The position numbers were made by a program, and so were the translations under genes. A stretch of DNA of 64,000 nt from F-183 sp964627455 (GTDB taxonomy: Bacteria; Acidobacteriota; Terriglobia; Bryobacterales; Bryobacteraceae), in NCBI GenBank assembly GCA_964627455.1, contig CAZVKC010000001.1, positions 124,001 to 188,000 of the forward strand. Reading direction: 5' to 3'. A model generated the notes under the pieces. It did not search any database, was not told the origin of the DNA, and saw only the letters and a program-made list of their open reading frames with translations. Below are positions 28,234 to 36,675 of this stretch, piece by piece (the stretch's first letter is position 1; each line of letters begins with the position of its first letter).

Positions 28234-29210
28234 TCAGTATCGCCTTTTTCAACAACAAGGGAGGCGTGGGCAAGACCTCCCTCGTCTATCACTGCGCCTG
28301 GATGCTCGCGGAACTCGGCAAGCGCGTGCTGGCCGTGGATCTGGACCCTCAGTCGAACCTTTCGATGATGGCACTAGATGTCGATCGTTTGGAGACGCTG
28401 TGGCCCGACGACGACCACCCTCAAACGTTGTACGGGGCTGTTGCGCCGCTCTTCAGTGGAACGGGGGATATCCGCCCGGCTCACATTGAATCGCTCGATT
28501 CTGGCTTGGGTCTGCTGGTAGGCGATCTAGCACTGTCTGATGTAGATGGTGATCTTTCGGAGGCCTGGCTGCGATGCGAGATGGGAAGTGCGCGAGCCTT
28601 TCGTGTCACTACTGCGTTCTGGCGGGTGATCCGGGAAGCAGCAGCCCGTCATCGGGCAGACCTCGTGCTCCTCGACCTCGGCCCCAACCTCGGCGCAATC
28701 AACCGAGCGGGGCTTGTGGCGTCGAGCCATGTTGTTGTTCCTTTGGCGCCGGATCTTTTCTCGGTACAAGGCTTGCGAAGTCTCGGATCGACGCTTCGAG
28801 CGTGGCGCGATGGCTGGCAGAAGGTTGCCGTCCAAGATGGGTCTGCGCTCGGGGAGATTCCGGAAGGAGCGATGACCCCCATCGGTTATATCCTGATGCA
28901 AAATGTGGAACGTCTGGGGCGCCCTCCGAGGAGGGCTTCAGCGAAGTGGCTTGGACGGGTTGTGACGACTTATTCCGAGAGCGTACTCGGTAGAAGTGGC
29001 CCAACTGCCTTGCCGGACATCCATCAGATTCAACTGATCAAGCACTATCGGAGCCTGATGTCGATGGCGCTGGAGGCTCGCAAACCGATGTTCCAACTGA
29101 CGAGCGCCGATGGAGCGATCGGCGCCCATCAGGCCAGTGTGCAGCAATGCCGTGCTGACTTTGAGACGTTGTGCCGGGAGATCGCCCGGCGCGTGGGATC
29201 CCCCGTATGA
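28230..29210 (+). CDS. ParA/MinD-like ATPase, embedded in BREX
   Basis: 326 residues. Deviant Walker A FFNNKGGVGKTSLVYHCA (about 5-22), VLAVDLDPQSNLS (Walker A' region), LVLLDLGPNLGAINRAGL (Walker B, about 146-163) and VVVPLAPDLFSVQGLRSLG. This is the ParA fold with its signature lysine. ParA proteins form ATP-dependent dimers that bind DNA or position cargo. There is no ParB or centromere-like array nearby, so plasmid partition is not supported. TTG start at 28230 overlaps the previous stop (TTGA); the next gene starts inside its own stop (ATGA). The tail (DIHQIQLIKHYRSLM) is conserved-looking. Placement between pglX and pglZ suggests a BREX accessory or a guest defence module. Confidence 0.88.
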   Translation: MISIAFFNNKGGVGKTSLVYHCAWMLAELGKRVLAVDLDPQSNLSMMALDVDRLETLWPDDDHPQTLYGAVAPLFSGTGDIRPAHIESLDSGLGLLVGDLALSDVDGDLSEAWLRCEMGSARAFRVTTAFWRVIREAAARHRADLVLLDLGPNLGAINRAGLVASSHVVVPLAPDLFSVQGLRSLGSTLRAWRDGWQKVAVQDGSALGEIPEGAMTPIGYILMQNVERLGRPPRRASAKWLGRVVTTYSESVLGRSGPTALPDIHQIQLIKHYRSLMSMALEARKPMFQLTSADGAIGAHQASVQQCRADFETLCREIARRVGSPV

Positions 29211-31630
29211 GCCACGGAGCGCACGCTGCCGCCGCGCAGACCCTGCTTCGCGCGTTGCTCGCTTCGTTGGACGCGGCGACGCGTTCGCCGGAAGGCGTGG
29301 TCGAGCCAGCGGCGATTCTCTGGACGGATACTGACGCGCAATGGCTCCCTTTGCTGCCGACTTTGCGGGCCGTGTTTCCGTGGATTTATACGCTGGGCCG
29401 GTTCGATGCTGCGACGCGAACGGGTCCGGCGATCTGGCTGAAGTGCATTGTCGACCGGACGCTGCCAGAAGCGCCTCCACTGCTGCCGCCACCATACGAG
29501 GGGAAGATCCCGGTGCTGTATCTGCCACGGGTGAGCCGGCAGGAACTGCGGGCTGCGGGTGATTGCCCCCCGGCGCTGCAACCTCTGGTGGAACTGCAGT
29601 ATCGGGGCCGGGTCTGGCACCAGCCGAATGGCCATGACTGGACGGTCCGCGCGTTTCTGGTCTCGGACGACGGGTTGGGCCTGGATGTCGCCGGGGACCG
29701 GCGAACGGAAGAGGCGTTCCTGCGCGTCCTGCCGATTCTGGCCGAGACCGATGCCCGTGCGTTGCAGGGCCGGCGGCTGGATGCGGACGATTTCGACAAA
29801 CTGTCGGTGCAGGATCCGGTTCGGGATCTGCTTTTGTGGCTGAACAACCCGGAGACGTTCGAGGCAGCGGCAAGAGGCGGACGGTGGGAGTCTTTCCGGG
29901 GCTTGTGCCAGTCGGAGTTCGGGCTGGATCCGGAAGGTGTGCCAGCGGCGGAGGTGGCCGGGATGCTGGTTCGGGCCGAAGTCGGGCTGGACCGGGTTTG
30001 GAGCCGGTTCGCCGAATCGCCACAACTCTATGCCGGAGTCGCGAAGCTGTTGCGGGATCCGGTGGGCGCGGCTCAAGGCTTGCTGGTGCTGGATCCGTCG
30101 CGCGATCCACGGATCAACGAGCAGGAGGAGGCGGAGCTTCGGCAGGGTTTGCAGGCGGCTGCCGGTTTGGCTCACGGGCAGGCCTGCGCGAAGGTGCTGG
30201 AGTTGGAGAAGCGGCACGCGGAACGCCGGGAGTGGGTGTGGGCCAGAACGGAGATGAGTCCCTGGGCGTGGGCGTTGCAGCCGCTGGCGCGGCTGGCGCA
30301 ACTGGCGCGAAAGCCGCTGGGCGGCGCGACACTCTCACAGGCGGTCACGGAGTACGCGCAGAGTGGCTGGGAGTGTGACCGGGCTGCGTTGGATGCGCTG
30401 GTCCACTTTCGTAATGGCGCGGATGCGGGGATCCTGCGAAAGCTCGTGCAGGCGCTGTACGAACCCTGGCTGGACGCGAGCGCACGGCATTTTCAGAGTC
30501 TGCTGCTGCAGTTGTTGTCGGCGACGTCGATGAACGAGACGCCGACGGTTGCGGGGTCCGATGGTGGTGGCGTCGACGAGGGACGTGATGTCTGTCTCCT
30601 GTTTGTCGATGGGCTGCGCTTTGATTTGGCGAACTTGTTGGCGGCGCGACTCGAGGCGCGTTCGCTGCAGGTGACGTTGCGGCATCGGCTGGCGCCGCTG
30701 CCGACGGTGACTCCAACGGCGAAGGTGGCGGCGAGTCCGGTGGCTGGTGAGGTAGTAGGCGGCGATGCGGGTGAGGATTTTACGCCGTTTCTGCCGTCGT
30801 CGAAGTCGGGGCTGAAGCCGGCGATTGCGCCGCTGTTCCGGGAGCGGCTGCAGAATGCGGGTTTGTTGGTACTCGATTCATCGGATACGAGTATGCCTTC
30901 CGCAGGGGGCTCCGCTGACCTCGCGGCGGGCGCGTGGACGGAGTGCGGGTTGATCGACAGCATGGGACACAACCTGCAAGGCGATCTGGTGTATCAGTTG
31001 GGCGCGGAACTGGATCGGATTGCGGACCGGGCGTTCGGATTGCTGGACGCCGGCTGGCGGGCGGTGCGGATTGTGACGGATCACGGGTGGATCCTGCTGC
31101 CGGAGGGGTTGCCGAAGGTTTCGCTGCCGGCCTATCTGACGGAGACGAAGTGGGCGCGGTGTGCGGTGGTGAAGGGGTCGTCTGACGTGGGTTTGCCGAC
31201 GTTCGGGTGGCATTGGAACCCGAAGGTGCGGATCGTGTCGCCGCCGGGGATCGCGTGTTTTCGGGCTGGGGAGCGGTATGCGCATGGTGGCGTGAGTCCA
31301 CAGGAGTGTGTGGCTCCAGAGCTGGTGGTGGAGCGGCGCGCGGTTGCGAGTTACGCATCGATTGTGGCGGTGCAATGGCGCGGGATGCGCTGCAAGGTGC
31401 AAGTGGAAACCAACGATCCGGGGGTGGTGGTGGACCTGCGGTCGGTTTGGAAACAGGAGTCTTCGAGCATCGTGGCGGCGGCGAAGAGTGTGGGTCCGGC
31501 GGGCGAGGTGAGTTTGGCGGTTGCGGATGACCGGCATGAGGGCGCGGCCGCCTGGGTTGTAGTGGTCGACGCGAGCGGGAAGATTCTGGCGCAACAGACG
31601 ACTTCAGTGGGAGAGGCAGGGGGCGTATGA
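29207..31630 (+). CDS. pglZ: BREX alkaline-phosphatase-like protein PglZ
   Basis: 807 residues from ATG 29207, overlapping the ParA stop by four bases (ATGA). The frame is open earlier to 29171, but the coupled ATG is preferred. The N-terminal half (about 1-440) is helical and specific to PglZ. The phosphatase-superfamily core follows: LLFVDGLRFDLANLLAARLE (metal-binding Asp about 468), RIVTDHGWILLPEG (about 620-633), and the late His in AGERYAHGGVSPQECVAPE (about 687-705). PglZ is the defining BREX core protein, a putative metal-dependent phosphoesterase that works with the other Brx proteins. The gene is very GC-rich. It is coupled to brxL by another ATGA. Confidence 0.93.
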   Translation: MSHGAHAAAAQTLLRALLASLDAATRSPEGVVEPAAILWTDTDAQWLPLLPTLRAVFPWIYTLGRFDAATRTGPAIWLKCIVDRTLPEAPPLLPPPYEGKIPVLYLPRVSRQELRAAGDCPPALQPLVELQYRGRVWHQPNGHDWTVRAFLVSDDGLGLDVAGDRRTEEAFLRVLPILAETDARALQGRRLDADDFDKLSVQDPVRDLLLWLNNPETFEAAARGGRWESFRGLCQSEFGLDPEGVPAAEVAGMLVRAEVGLDRVWSRFAESPQLYAGVAKLLRDPVGAAQGLLVLDPSRDPRINEQEEAELRQGLQAAAGLAHGQACAKVLELEKRHAERREWVWARTEMSPWAWALQPLARLAQLARKPLGGATLSQAVTEYAQSGWECDRAALDALVHFRNGADAGILRKLVQALYEPWLDASARHFQSLLLQLLSATSMNETPTVAGSDGGGVDEGRDVCLLFVDGLRFDLANLLAARLEARSLQVTLRHRLAPLPTVTPTAKVAASPVAGEVVGGDAGEDFTPFLPSSKSGLKPAIAPLFRERLQNAGLLVLDSSDTSMPSAGGSADLAAGAWTECGLIDSMGHNLQGDLVYQLGAELDRIADRAFGLLDAGWRAVRIVTDHGWILLPEGLPKVSLPAYLTETKWARCAVVKGSSDVGLPTFGWHWNPKVRIVSPPGIACFRAGERYAHGGVSPQECVAPELVVERRAVASYASIVAVQWRGMRCKVQVETNDPGVVVDLRSVWKQESSSIVAAAKSVGPAGEVSLAVADDRHEGAAAWVVVVDASGKILAQQTTSVGEAGGV

Positions 31631-33684
31631 GAACCGAGTTGGATCGCCTGGATTCATTAGGCGCGGCTGCTTTCGATGGATACCTGGTTCGAAAGGATCT
31701 GGTGCGCAAGTATTCGCGGCAGTATCCGGTGCCGACGTACGTGGTGGAGTTTCTGCTGGGGCGGTACTGCGCGAGCACGGATGAGCAGGAAATTTCCGAG
31801 GGGCTGCAAATCGTCGAGAAACAGCTTCGTGACCGCACCGTGCGCACGGGCGAGGAGGAGCTGTTCAAGGCGCGGGCGAAGGAACAGGGATCGGTCAAGC
31901 TGATCGATCTGGTGCGGGCGCGTCTGGATACGAGAAACGACTGTTATGTGGCGGAGTTGCCGAGTCTCGCACTGCGTGAGGTGCGGGTCGCGGACATGCT
32001 GGTGCGGGAGAACGAGCGGATGCTCACGGACGGCTTTTATGCCGAGGTGACGCTTTCGTACGATGGCGTGGTGGCGCTTGAAAACGGCGGGCGGCCTTTC
32101 AGTATCGACAGTCTGCGTCCGATTCAGATGTCGAAGTCGGATGTACTGGATATTCTGGCTCGTGGGCGGCGGCGGTTCGAAGCAACGCAGGATTGGATCG
32201 ATTTTCTGATTCGCTCGGTGGGGTTGGAGCCTTCGGCGCTGGACGAGCGTGCGAAGCGGGTGGTGTTGCTGCGCATGATTCCGTTCGTGGAGCGGAATTA
32301 CAACCTGGTGGAGTTGGGTCCGCGGGGGACTGGAAAGAGCCACATATTCCAGCAGATTTCACCATATGCCCATTTGATATCGGGCGGCAAGGCGACTGTT
32401 GCGAAGATGTTCGTAAACAACGCCACCGGGCAGCGCGGCCTGGTGTGTCAGTACGACGTCATCTGCTTCGATGAAGTGTCGGGGATCTCGTTCGATCAGA
32501 AGGACGGGGTCAACATCATGAAGGGCTATATGGCTTCCGGCCAGTTCAGCCGCGGCAAGGAGAATATCCGGGCTGATGGCGGGATTGTGATGGTCGGGAA
32601 CTTCGACGTCGATGTGGAGCAACAGCAGCGGGTTGGGCATTTGTTGAGTCCACTGCCGCCGGAGATGCGGAACGATACGGCGTTCATGGATCGGCTGCAC
32701 GGGTTCGCGCCGGGATGGGATTTCCCGAAGCTGAGTCCAGGGGAGCATTTGACGGATCACTTCGGGCTGGTGAGCGACTTCCTGTCGGAGTGCTGGAACA
32801 AGCTGCGGTCGGGGACGCGGTCGACGGTGCTGCAGAGCCGGGTGTTTCTGGGCGGGGCGTTGAGTGGGCGCGACATCGAGGCGGTGAACAAGACGGTGAG
32901 TGGTTTGGTGAAGTTGCTATTTCCGGATCCGGAGATGCCGGTGTCGGATGAGGATTTGGAGTTGATGGTCCGGCTGGCGCTGGAGTCGCGGCGGCGGATC
33001 AAGGAGCAGCAGAAGCGGTGTTTCAAGAGCGAGTTCCGGAATACGCACTTTAGTTACACGTTGGGCGTGGATGGGGTGGAGCAGTTCGTTTCGACGCCGG
33101 AGTTGCATAGCGATGAGGCGATCGAGAGCGATCCGTTGCCGCCGGGGCAGGTGTGGGCGGCGAGTATGGGTTCGCCGGAGACGGGGGCGGGGTTGTATCG
33201 GATCGAGGTGACATCGGGCGCGGGGAGCGGCGTGAAGATTCTGAATCAGCCGACTCCGCCGTCATTCCGCGAGAGTGTGCGGATCGGGGAGCAGAATTTG
33301 TATACGCGGGCGAAGGAACTGGTGGGGGACCGGGATCCGCGGGAGCATGAGTTCTCGGTGCAGATGCGTGCGTTCGATGCGGATAAAAGTGGTGGGGGGC
33401 TGAGTTTGCCGGTGCTGGTGGCGTTGTGCAGTTCGCTGCTGGGGAAGAATACGCGCGGGGGGACGGTGATTGCGGGGAGTCTGAATCTGGGCGGGTCCAT
33501 CGACATGATTCCGAATGCGGTGCGGATTGCGGAGATGGCGATTGACAAGCAGGCGCAGACGCTGCTGATGCCGGTTTCGTCGCGGCGGCAGTTGAATGAT
33601 TTGCCGGATGACTTGTGGACTCGGATCAGTATTGAGTTCTACAAGGACGGGGTCGATGCGGTGTTCAAGGCGCTGGAGGAATAG
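31627..33684 (+). CDS. brxL: BREX Lon-related AAA+ protein BrxL
   Basis: 685 residues, the normal BrxL length. The N-terminal domain (MRTELDRLDSLGAAAF ... YPVPTYVVEFLLGRYC) precedes the AAA+ core with Walker A LGPRGTGKSHIFQQI (about 231-245) and Walker B VICFDEVSGISFDQKDG (about 277-293). The C-terminal 130 residues resemble the Lon P domain (DKSGGGLSLPVLVALCSSLLG, GSLNLGGSIDMI, IDKQAQTLLMPVSSR). The usual Lon serine box DGPSAG is not seen, so proteolysis is doubtful. BrxL closes the type 1 BREX core and marks it as type 1. ATG overlaps the pglZ stop. The next gene begins six bases after its stop. Confidence 0.94.
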   Translation: MRTELDRLDSLGAAAFDGYLVRKDLVRKYSRQYPVPTYVVEFLLGRYCASTDEQEISEGLQIVEKQLRDRTVRTGEEELFKARAKEQGSVKLIDLVRARLDTRNDCYVAELPSLALREVRVADMLVRENERMLTDGFYAEVTLSYDGVVALENGGRPFSIDSLRPIQMSKSDVLDILARGRRRFEATQDWIDFLIRSVGLEPSALDERAKRVVLLRMIPFVERNYNLVELGPRGTGKSHIFQQISPYAHLISGGKATVAKMFVNNATGQRGLVCQYDVICFDEVSGISFDQKDGVNIMKGYMASGQFSRGKENIRADGGIVMVGNFDVDVEQQQRVGHLLSPLPPEMRNDTAFMDRLHGFAPGWDFPKLSPGEHLTDHFGLVSDFLSECWNKLRSGTRSTVLQSRVFLGGALSGRDIEAVNKTVSGLVKLLFPDPEMPVSDEDLELMVRLALESRRRIKEQQKRCFKSEFRNTHFSYTLGVDGVEQFVSTPELHSDEAIESDPLPPGQVWAASMGSPETGAGLYRIEVTSGAGSGVKILNQPTPPSFRESVRIGEQNLYTRAKELVGDRDPREHEFSVQMRAFDADKSGGGLSLPVLVALCSSLLGKNTRGGTVIAGSLNLGGSIDMIPNAVRIAEMAIDKQAQTLLMPVSSRRQLNDLPDDLWTRISIEFYKDGVDAVFKALEE

Positions 33685-33689
33685 GGTTG

Positions 33690-34565
33690 ATGCCGCGGAC
33701 GATAGAGGAAGGTTTTCGTGACTTCCTAACTAGGTTGACCCCAAGCGAAGTCGAGTCAGAACGCGCAGGGAGCCACAGGGAGGCGGTTCTCAAGTGTTTA
33801 CAGAGCCACTACAGGGTACACCGATTCTTCCGCACCGGGTCGTTCGGAAATGGAACCAGTATCTACGGGTACAGTGACGTCGATTACTTTGCGTCAATCG
33901 AATGCGAGGACCTCAGTGCTGACTCCACCTATGCGTTGCAGAAGATGAGGGGACATCTCGACAGGAGGTTCCCGCGGACAGAGGTCGGGGTTCGATGCCC
34001 AGCTGTGCGGGTTCCTTTCGGTAGTACCAACGCCGAGGCACATGAGATCGTGCCCGCTTGTTCCATCCCAAGAAAGGGACGAGGGTTTGAGGTTTTTTGG
34101 ATTCCAGATTGTGCTGGCGGATGGATGAAAGCGAGCCCAGAGGCACACAATGCGTTTGTGCGCGATCAAGACTACCGATTGGGATACAAACTCAAACCAC
34201 TCATTCGTTTTATGAAGGCGTGGAAATTCTACAATTCTGTACCGATCTCGTCGTTTTATCTGGAGATGCGTGTTGCAAGTTTCGCCCCCAATGAGCAGTC
34301 AATCTTGTATGCCATGGATCTGAGGAACGTCTTCGCATACCTCGACAACCATGATCTGCCAGCAGTCCAAGATCCGGCGGGTGTTTCCGGGTTGATTGAG
34401 CCGTGTGCAACTCAGGCAAAGTTCCAAGAAGCGAGGTCCAAGATCACGACGGCGCGCAAACGGGCCGACAAGGCCCGAGAAGCCGAAGACGCCGGTGATA
34501 TCAAGGAGGCCTTCGAATGCTGGGACCTGCTGTTTGGTTATCGTTTTCCGAGCTACTACTACTGA
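33690..34565 (+). CDS. CBASS CD-NTase (cGAS/DncV-like nucleotidyltransferase)
   Basis: 291 residues. The nucleotidyltransferase signature G50-S-F-G-N-G-T followed by D63-V-D65 (GSFGNGTSIYGYSDVDYF) is complete, and HEIVPACSI (Glu119) supplies the later acidic position. YKLKPLIRFMKAW (about 170-182) is the helical OAS1/PAP-core region. CD-NTases sense infection and make a cyclic di- or trinucleotide. The product here cannot be read from sequence. ATG 33690 (GGAGGA nine bases before) is preferred over the adjacent TTG 33687. Its stop shares one base with the effector start (TGATG), so the two are co-translated. One hand-counted line (34201) has 23 G+C of 60, far below the 40 of 60 in brxL line 33181, so it has a separate origin from BREX. 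Confidence 0.9.
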   Translation: MPRTIEEGFRDFLTRLTPSEVESERAGSHREAVLKCLQSHYRVHRFFRTGSFGNGTSIYGYSDVDYFASIECEDLSADSTYALQKMRGHLDRRFPRTEVGVRCPAVRVPFGSTNAEAHEIVPACSIPRKGRGFEVFWIPDCAGGWMKASPEAHNAFVRDQDYRLGYKLKPLIRFMKAWKFYNSVPISSFYLEMRVASFAPNEQSILYAMDLRNVFAYLDNHDLPAVQDPAGVSGLIEPCATQAKFQEARSKITTARKRADKAREAEDAGDIKEAFECWDLLFGYRFPSYYY

Positions 34566-35485
34566 TGAACAATATTCCCGTCCACCAAAATGCGCCGCGG
34601 AACCTCCGGCGCCTGGCCGCGCAGCGTGTTTTGTATGCGGAGGCGAAGCGGGTGCTTGGGATTCAGCTTTTGATCAGCGCACCGGCTGTCGTCGTGTGGT
34701 CAATTCTTGCGACGCTCTACCCTAACTTAAAGCCGTACGCGGGGCTTTGGGCATGCTCCGCTACTTTACTCGATGTCTTACTGTTCGGGCCGATGATTAA
34801 GAACAAGAAGACCACCGCAGCCAAGATTCAAGAGGAATTCGACTGCGAGGTACTGGAACTTGCCTGGTGCGACTGCAAAGTAGGGGATCGTTCGGAGCCC
34901 GAGAACATGGCTAAAGCCAATTCCCTCGAACGAGAGAAATCCGAGTTTGACAAACTACGCGACTGGTATCCAACAGTGGTCGGAGAGGCGCCGATCCATA
35001 TCGGAAGGCTTGTCTGCCAAAGGGCAAACTGCTGGTGGGAGCGCACCCTTCGAGAAAAGTACTCTTTGGGTTTGACATCGTTCTACGCGATCTCTGGCGC
35101 TCTCATTGTGGTGATAACAATGGCTAGTGGACTGAGCGTTCTGAATGCAGTCACAACGCTGCTTCTCCTCCAGCCTCTGATCATCGTGGGTATGAAGACC
35201 CACCGGGAACATGCCGATGCAGCCGGTCATGCAGATCGTCTGAAGAAGACCGCTGACACTCTGTGGCGGAAGTCTATCTCAGGGCAACTATCGGAGGAGC
35301 AAGCGACCCACGAGGCCCGTCACTTGCAGAACGAGATCTATGATCACCGTACCCGTGCGCCCCTGGTCTTTGATCGGCTTTACTCACTGTTTCGGAACTC
35401 ACAAGAGGAGGAGATGCACACAGCAGCAGAAGACCTTATGGAACAATACCGACGGGAGCGGCCGAAGACTCATGGTGCAGCTTAG
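34565..35485 (+). CDS. S-4TM family putative pore-forming CBASS effector
   Basis: 306 residues from ATG 34565. Two helix pairs are separated by a soluble middle: TM1 about 30-51 (VLGIQLLISAPAVVVWSILA), TM2 about 58-78 (YAGLWACSATLLDVLLFGPM), TM3 about 168-186 (LGLTSFYAISGALIVVIT), TM4 about 190-209 (VLNAVTTLLLLQPLIIVGM). The charged loop 80-165 and the C-terminal helical tail (ARHLQNEIYDHRTRAPLVFDRLY) match the S-4TM family paired with CD-NTases. The expected role is cyclic-oligonucleotide-gated membrane disruption that kills or stalls the infected cell. With no Cap2/Cap3 genes, this is a minimal type I CBASS. It has no start of its own outside the TGATG junction. Confidence 0.85.
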   Translation: MNNIPVHQNAPRNLRRLAAQRVLYAEAKRVLGIQLLISAPAVVVWSILATLYPNLKPYAGLWACSATLLDVLLFGPMIKNKKTTAAKIQEEFDCEVLELAWCDCKVGDRSEPENMAKANSLEREKSEFDKLRDWYPTVVGEAPIHIGRLVCQRANCWWERTLREKYSLGLTSFYAISGALIVVITMASGLSVLNAVTTLLLLQPLIIVGMKTHREHADAAGHADRLKKTADTLWRKSISGQLSEEQATHEARHLQNEIYDHRTRAPLVFDRLYSLFRNSQEEEMHTAAEDLMEQYRRERPKTHGAA

Positions 35486-35611
35486 AACAGCCGCAGAAGC
35501 CGACGCAGTGACAGGACCTTACGCTCGCCATCGGAGGAATAGTTACCCAGGGTTGAGGCGACCATTGTCGTCCGTTAAGACGAGGTGAAGAGCCTAGTTA
35601 AGAAGGTGAAA

Positions 35612-36094
35612 ATGAAAGAGACATCCCAGTCGCGAAGTGCTCGCGACACCGCGTGGCAGTTGGCAATGGCGGCCGATGAGAGGTCGCCAGCAAGCGGAGA
35701 TTTCGGATTTTGCCTGGAGTGGCTCGGTCATCCGGATAGCGGGGACGGCCGCACGCATTTCTTGTGGTTCCATGACAGAGACTCGTTTCTGGATTTTCTT
35801 GACCAGCACCTAGTCAACTTCATTTTTTCGGAGGATGAGGACGTGGATGCGGACGCACTCAAGAGCCTTCGGGAGAAGGTCAATTCCTGGCGATCCGGTG
35901 CTGGCATTCCAGAGGATGTCCAGACAACTCTCAACGACTTTGTGTCGGTTGCAGAGTGGAGATTGCCGTGGGCCGGTTCCTATGCCGCGCTACAGGCGAG
36001 CGACATTTACCACCCTGTATGGCTCGCGGAAGTTGAGGCGAGGCGTCAGTGGTCAGGCGGTTCCTTCGAAGAGTCCGGGTCTGTTGAAAGTTAG
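35612..36094 (+). CDS. Unknown acidic protein after CBASS (160 aa)
   Basis: ATG 35612 with AGAAGG six bases upstream; the frame opens at GTG 35585. Soluble and acidic, with aromatic clusters: FGFCLEWLGHPD, THFLWFHDRDSFLDFLDQHLVNFIF, EDEDVDADALKSL, WLAEVEARRQW. No family recognised. It lies 126 bases after the effector gene on the same strand and shares its lower GC. It could be the last gene of the island or a separate cargo gene. No sign of an immunity or CBASS accessory domain is visible. Confidence 0.55.
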   Translation: MKETSQSRSARDTAWQLAMAADERSPASGDFGFCLEWLGHPDSGDGRTHFLWFHDRDSFLDFLDQHLVNFIFSEDEDVDADALKSLREKVNSWRSGAGIPEDVQTTLNDFVSVAEWRLPWAGSYAALQASDIYHPVWLAEVEARRQWSGGSFEESGSVES

Positions 36095-36190
36095 GGATTC
36101 CTTCACGGCGACTTGAGGGCGGGGCGCGGCGAGGTCAAGGACTGGAGGCGTGAACCCGACAAGAGCCCCGGCGCAGTTGGTTTCGGAATG

Positions 36191-36610
36191 TCAGAACCGT
36201 TGGACGGACATGCCGGGCTTCATGTAGAGCTTCGGGTTGCGCGTCAGTTTGGAGAACACGCCGTAGCAGACTGATGAGACGTAACTGGGTACGACCGGGT
36301 CCAAGTTGAGGAAGGTTATATAGTTGGTGATGCCGGCCGCCTTCAGGGCCGACAGGACGCAGGTGGAGCAGTTGCGGGTCACCACGCGATAGGTCACGTC
36401 GGACTTCCACTTGGTCCAGTAGTCCAGGGCCGCCCGTTCGTCGAGGATTCCGAAGAAACGGTAGGTCCAGGTGGGCTTGCGCCTTTCGTCCTGGACATCG
36501 TCCTGGAAGGTGCGCCTTTTGAAGGCCGGACTCTCCCAGACGTCGCCGACGGGCCACCAACTCACGTATTCCGTGTTGGAGAACACGTCATCCTCGTAGC
36601 CAATCCACAT
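36191..36610 (-). CDS. Hypothetical protein with an NCSTC motif (139 aa)
   Basis: Reads MWIGYEDDVFSNTEYVSWWP at the start and ends KLYMKPGMSVQRF. The centre contains WKSDVTYRVVTRNCSTCVLSALKAAG (about residues 74-99). An N-C-S/T beginning a helix after a strand is the nucleophile layout of several papain-like or NlpC/P60-like folds, but no clear partner His is placed. It runs opposite to the island and ends about 100 bases from its last gene, so it probably belongs to the flanking chromosome or to another insertion. Confidence 0.5.
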   Translation of the reverse strand: MWIGYEDDVFSNTEYVSWWPVGDVWESPAFKRRTFQDDVQDERRKPTWTYRFFGILDERAALDYWTKWKSDVTYRVVTRNCSTCVLSALKAAGITNYITFLNLDPVVPSYVSSVCYGVFSKLTRNPKLYMKPGMSVQRF

Positions 36611-36675
36611 TCTGCCGCGCGGGGTGTCTGGTTGTCGATGTCGTTGTGTCGAAACTCGGCTGTATCATCGAAGTG

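Noticed and set aside
27028..29210. PARIS (AriA/AriB) nested in BREX
   Set aside because: PARIS has an ABC-type ATPase and a Toprim protein. Here the domains are AlbA_2/GHKL and a ParA fold.
28230..29210. Plasmid partition locus
   Set aside because: ParA-like ATPase only. No ParB gene or repeated centromere site is near, and the gene is locked inside the BREX operon.
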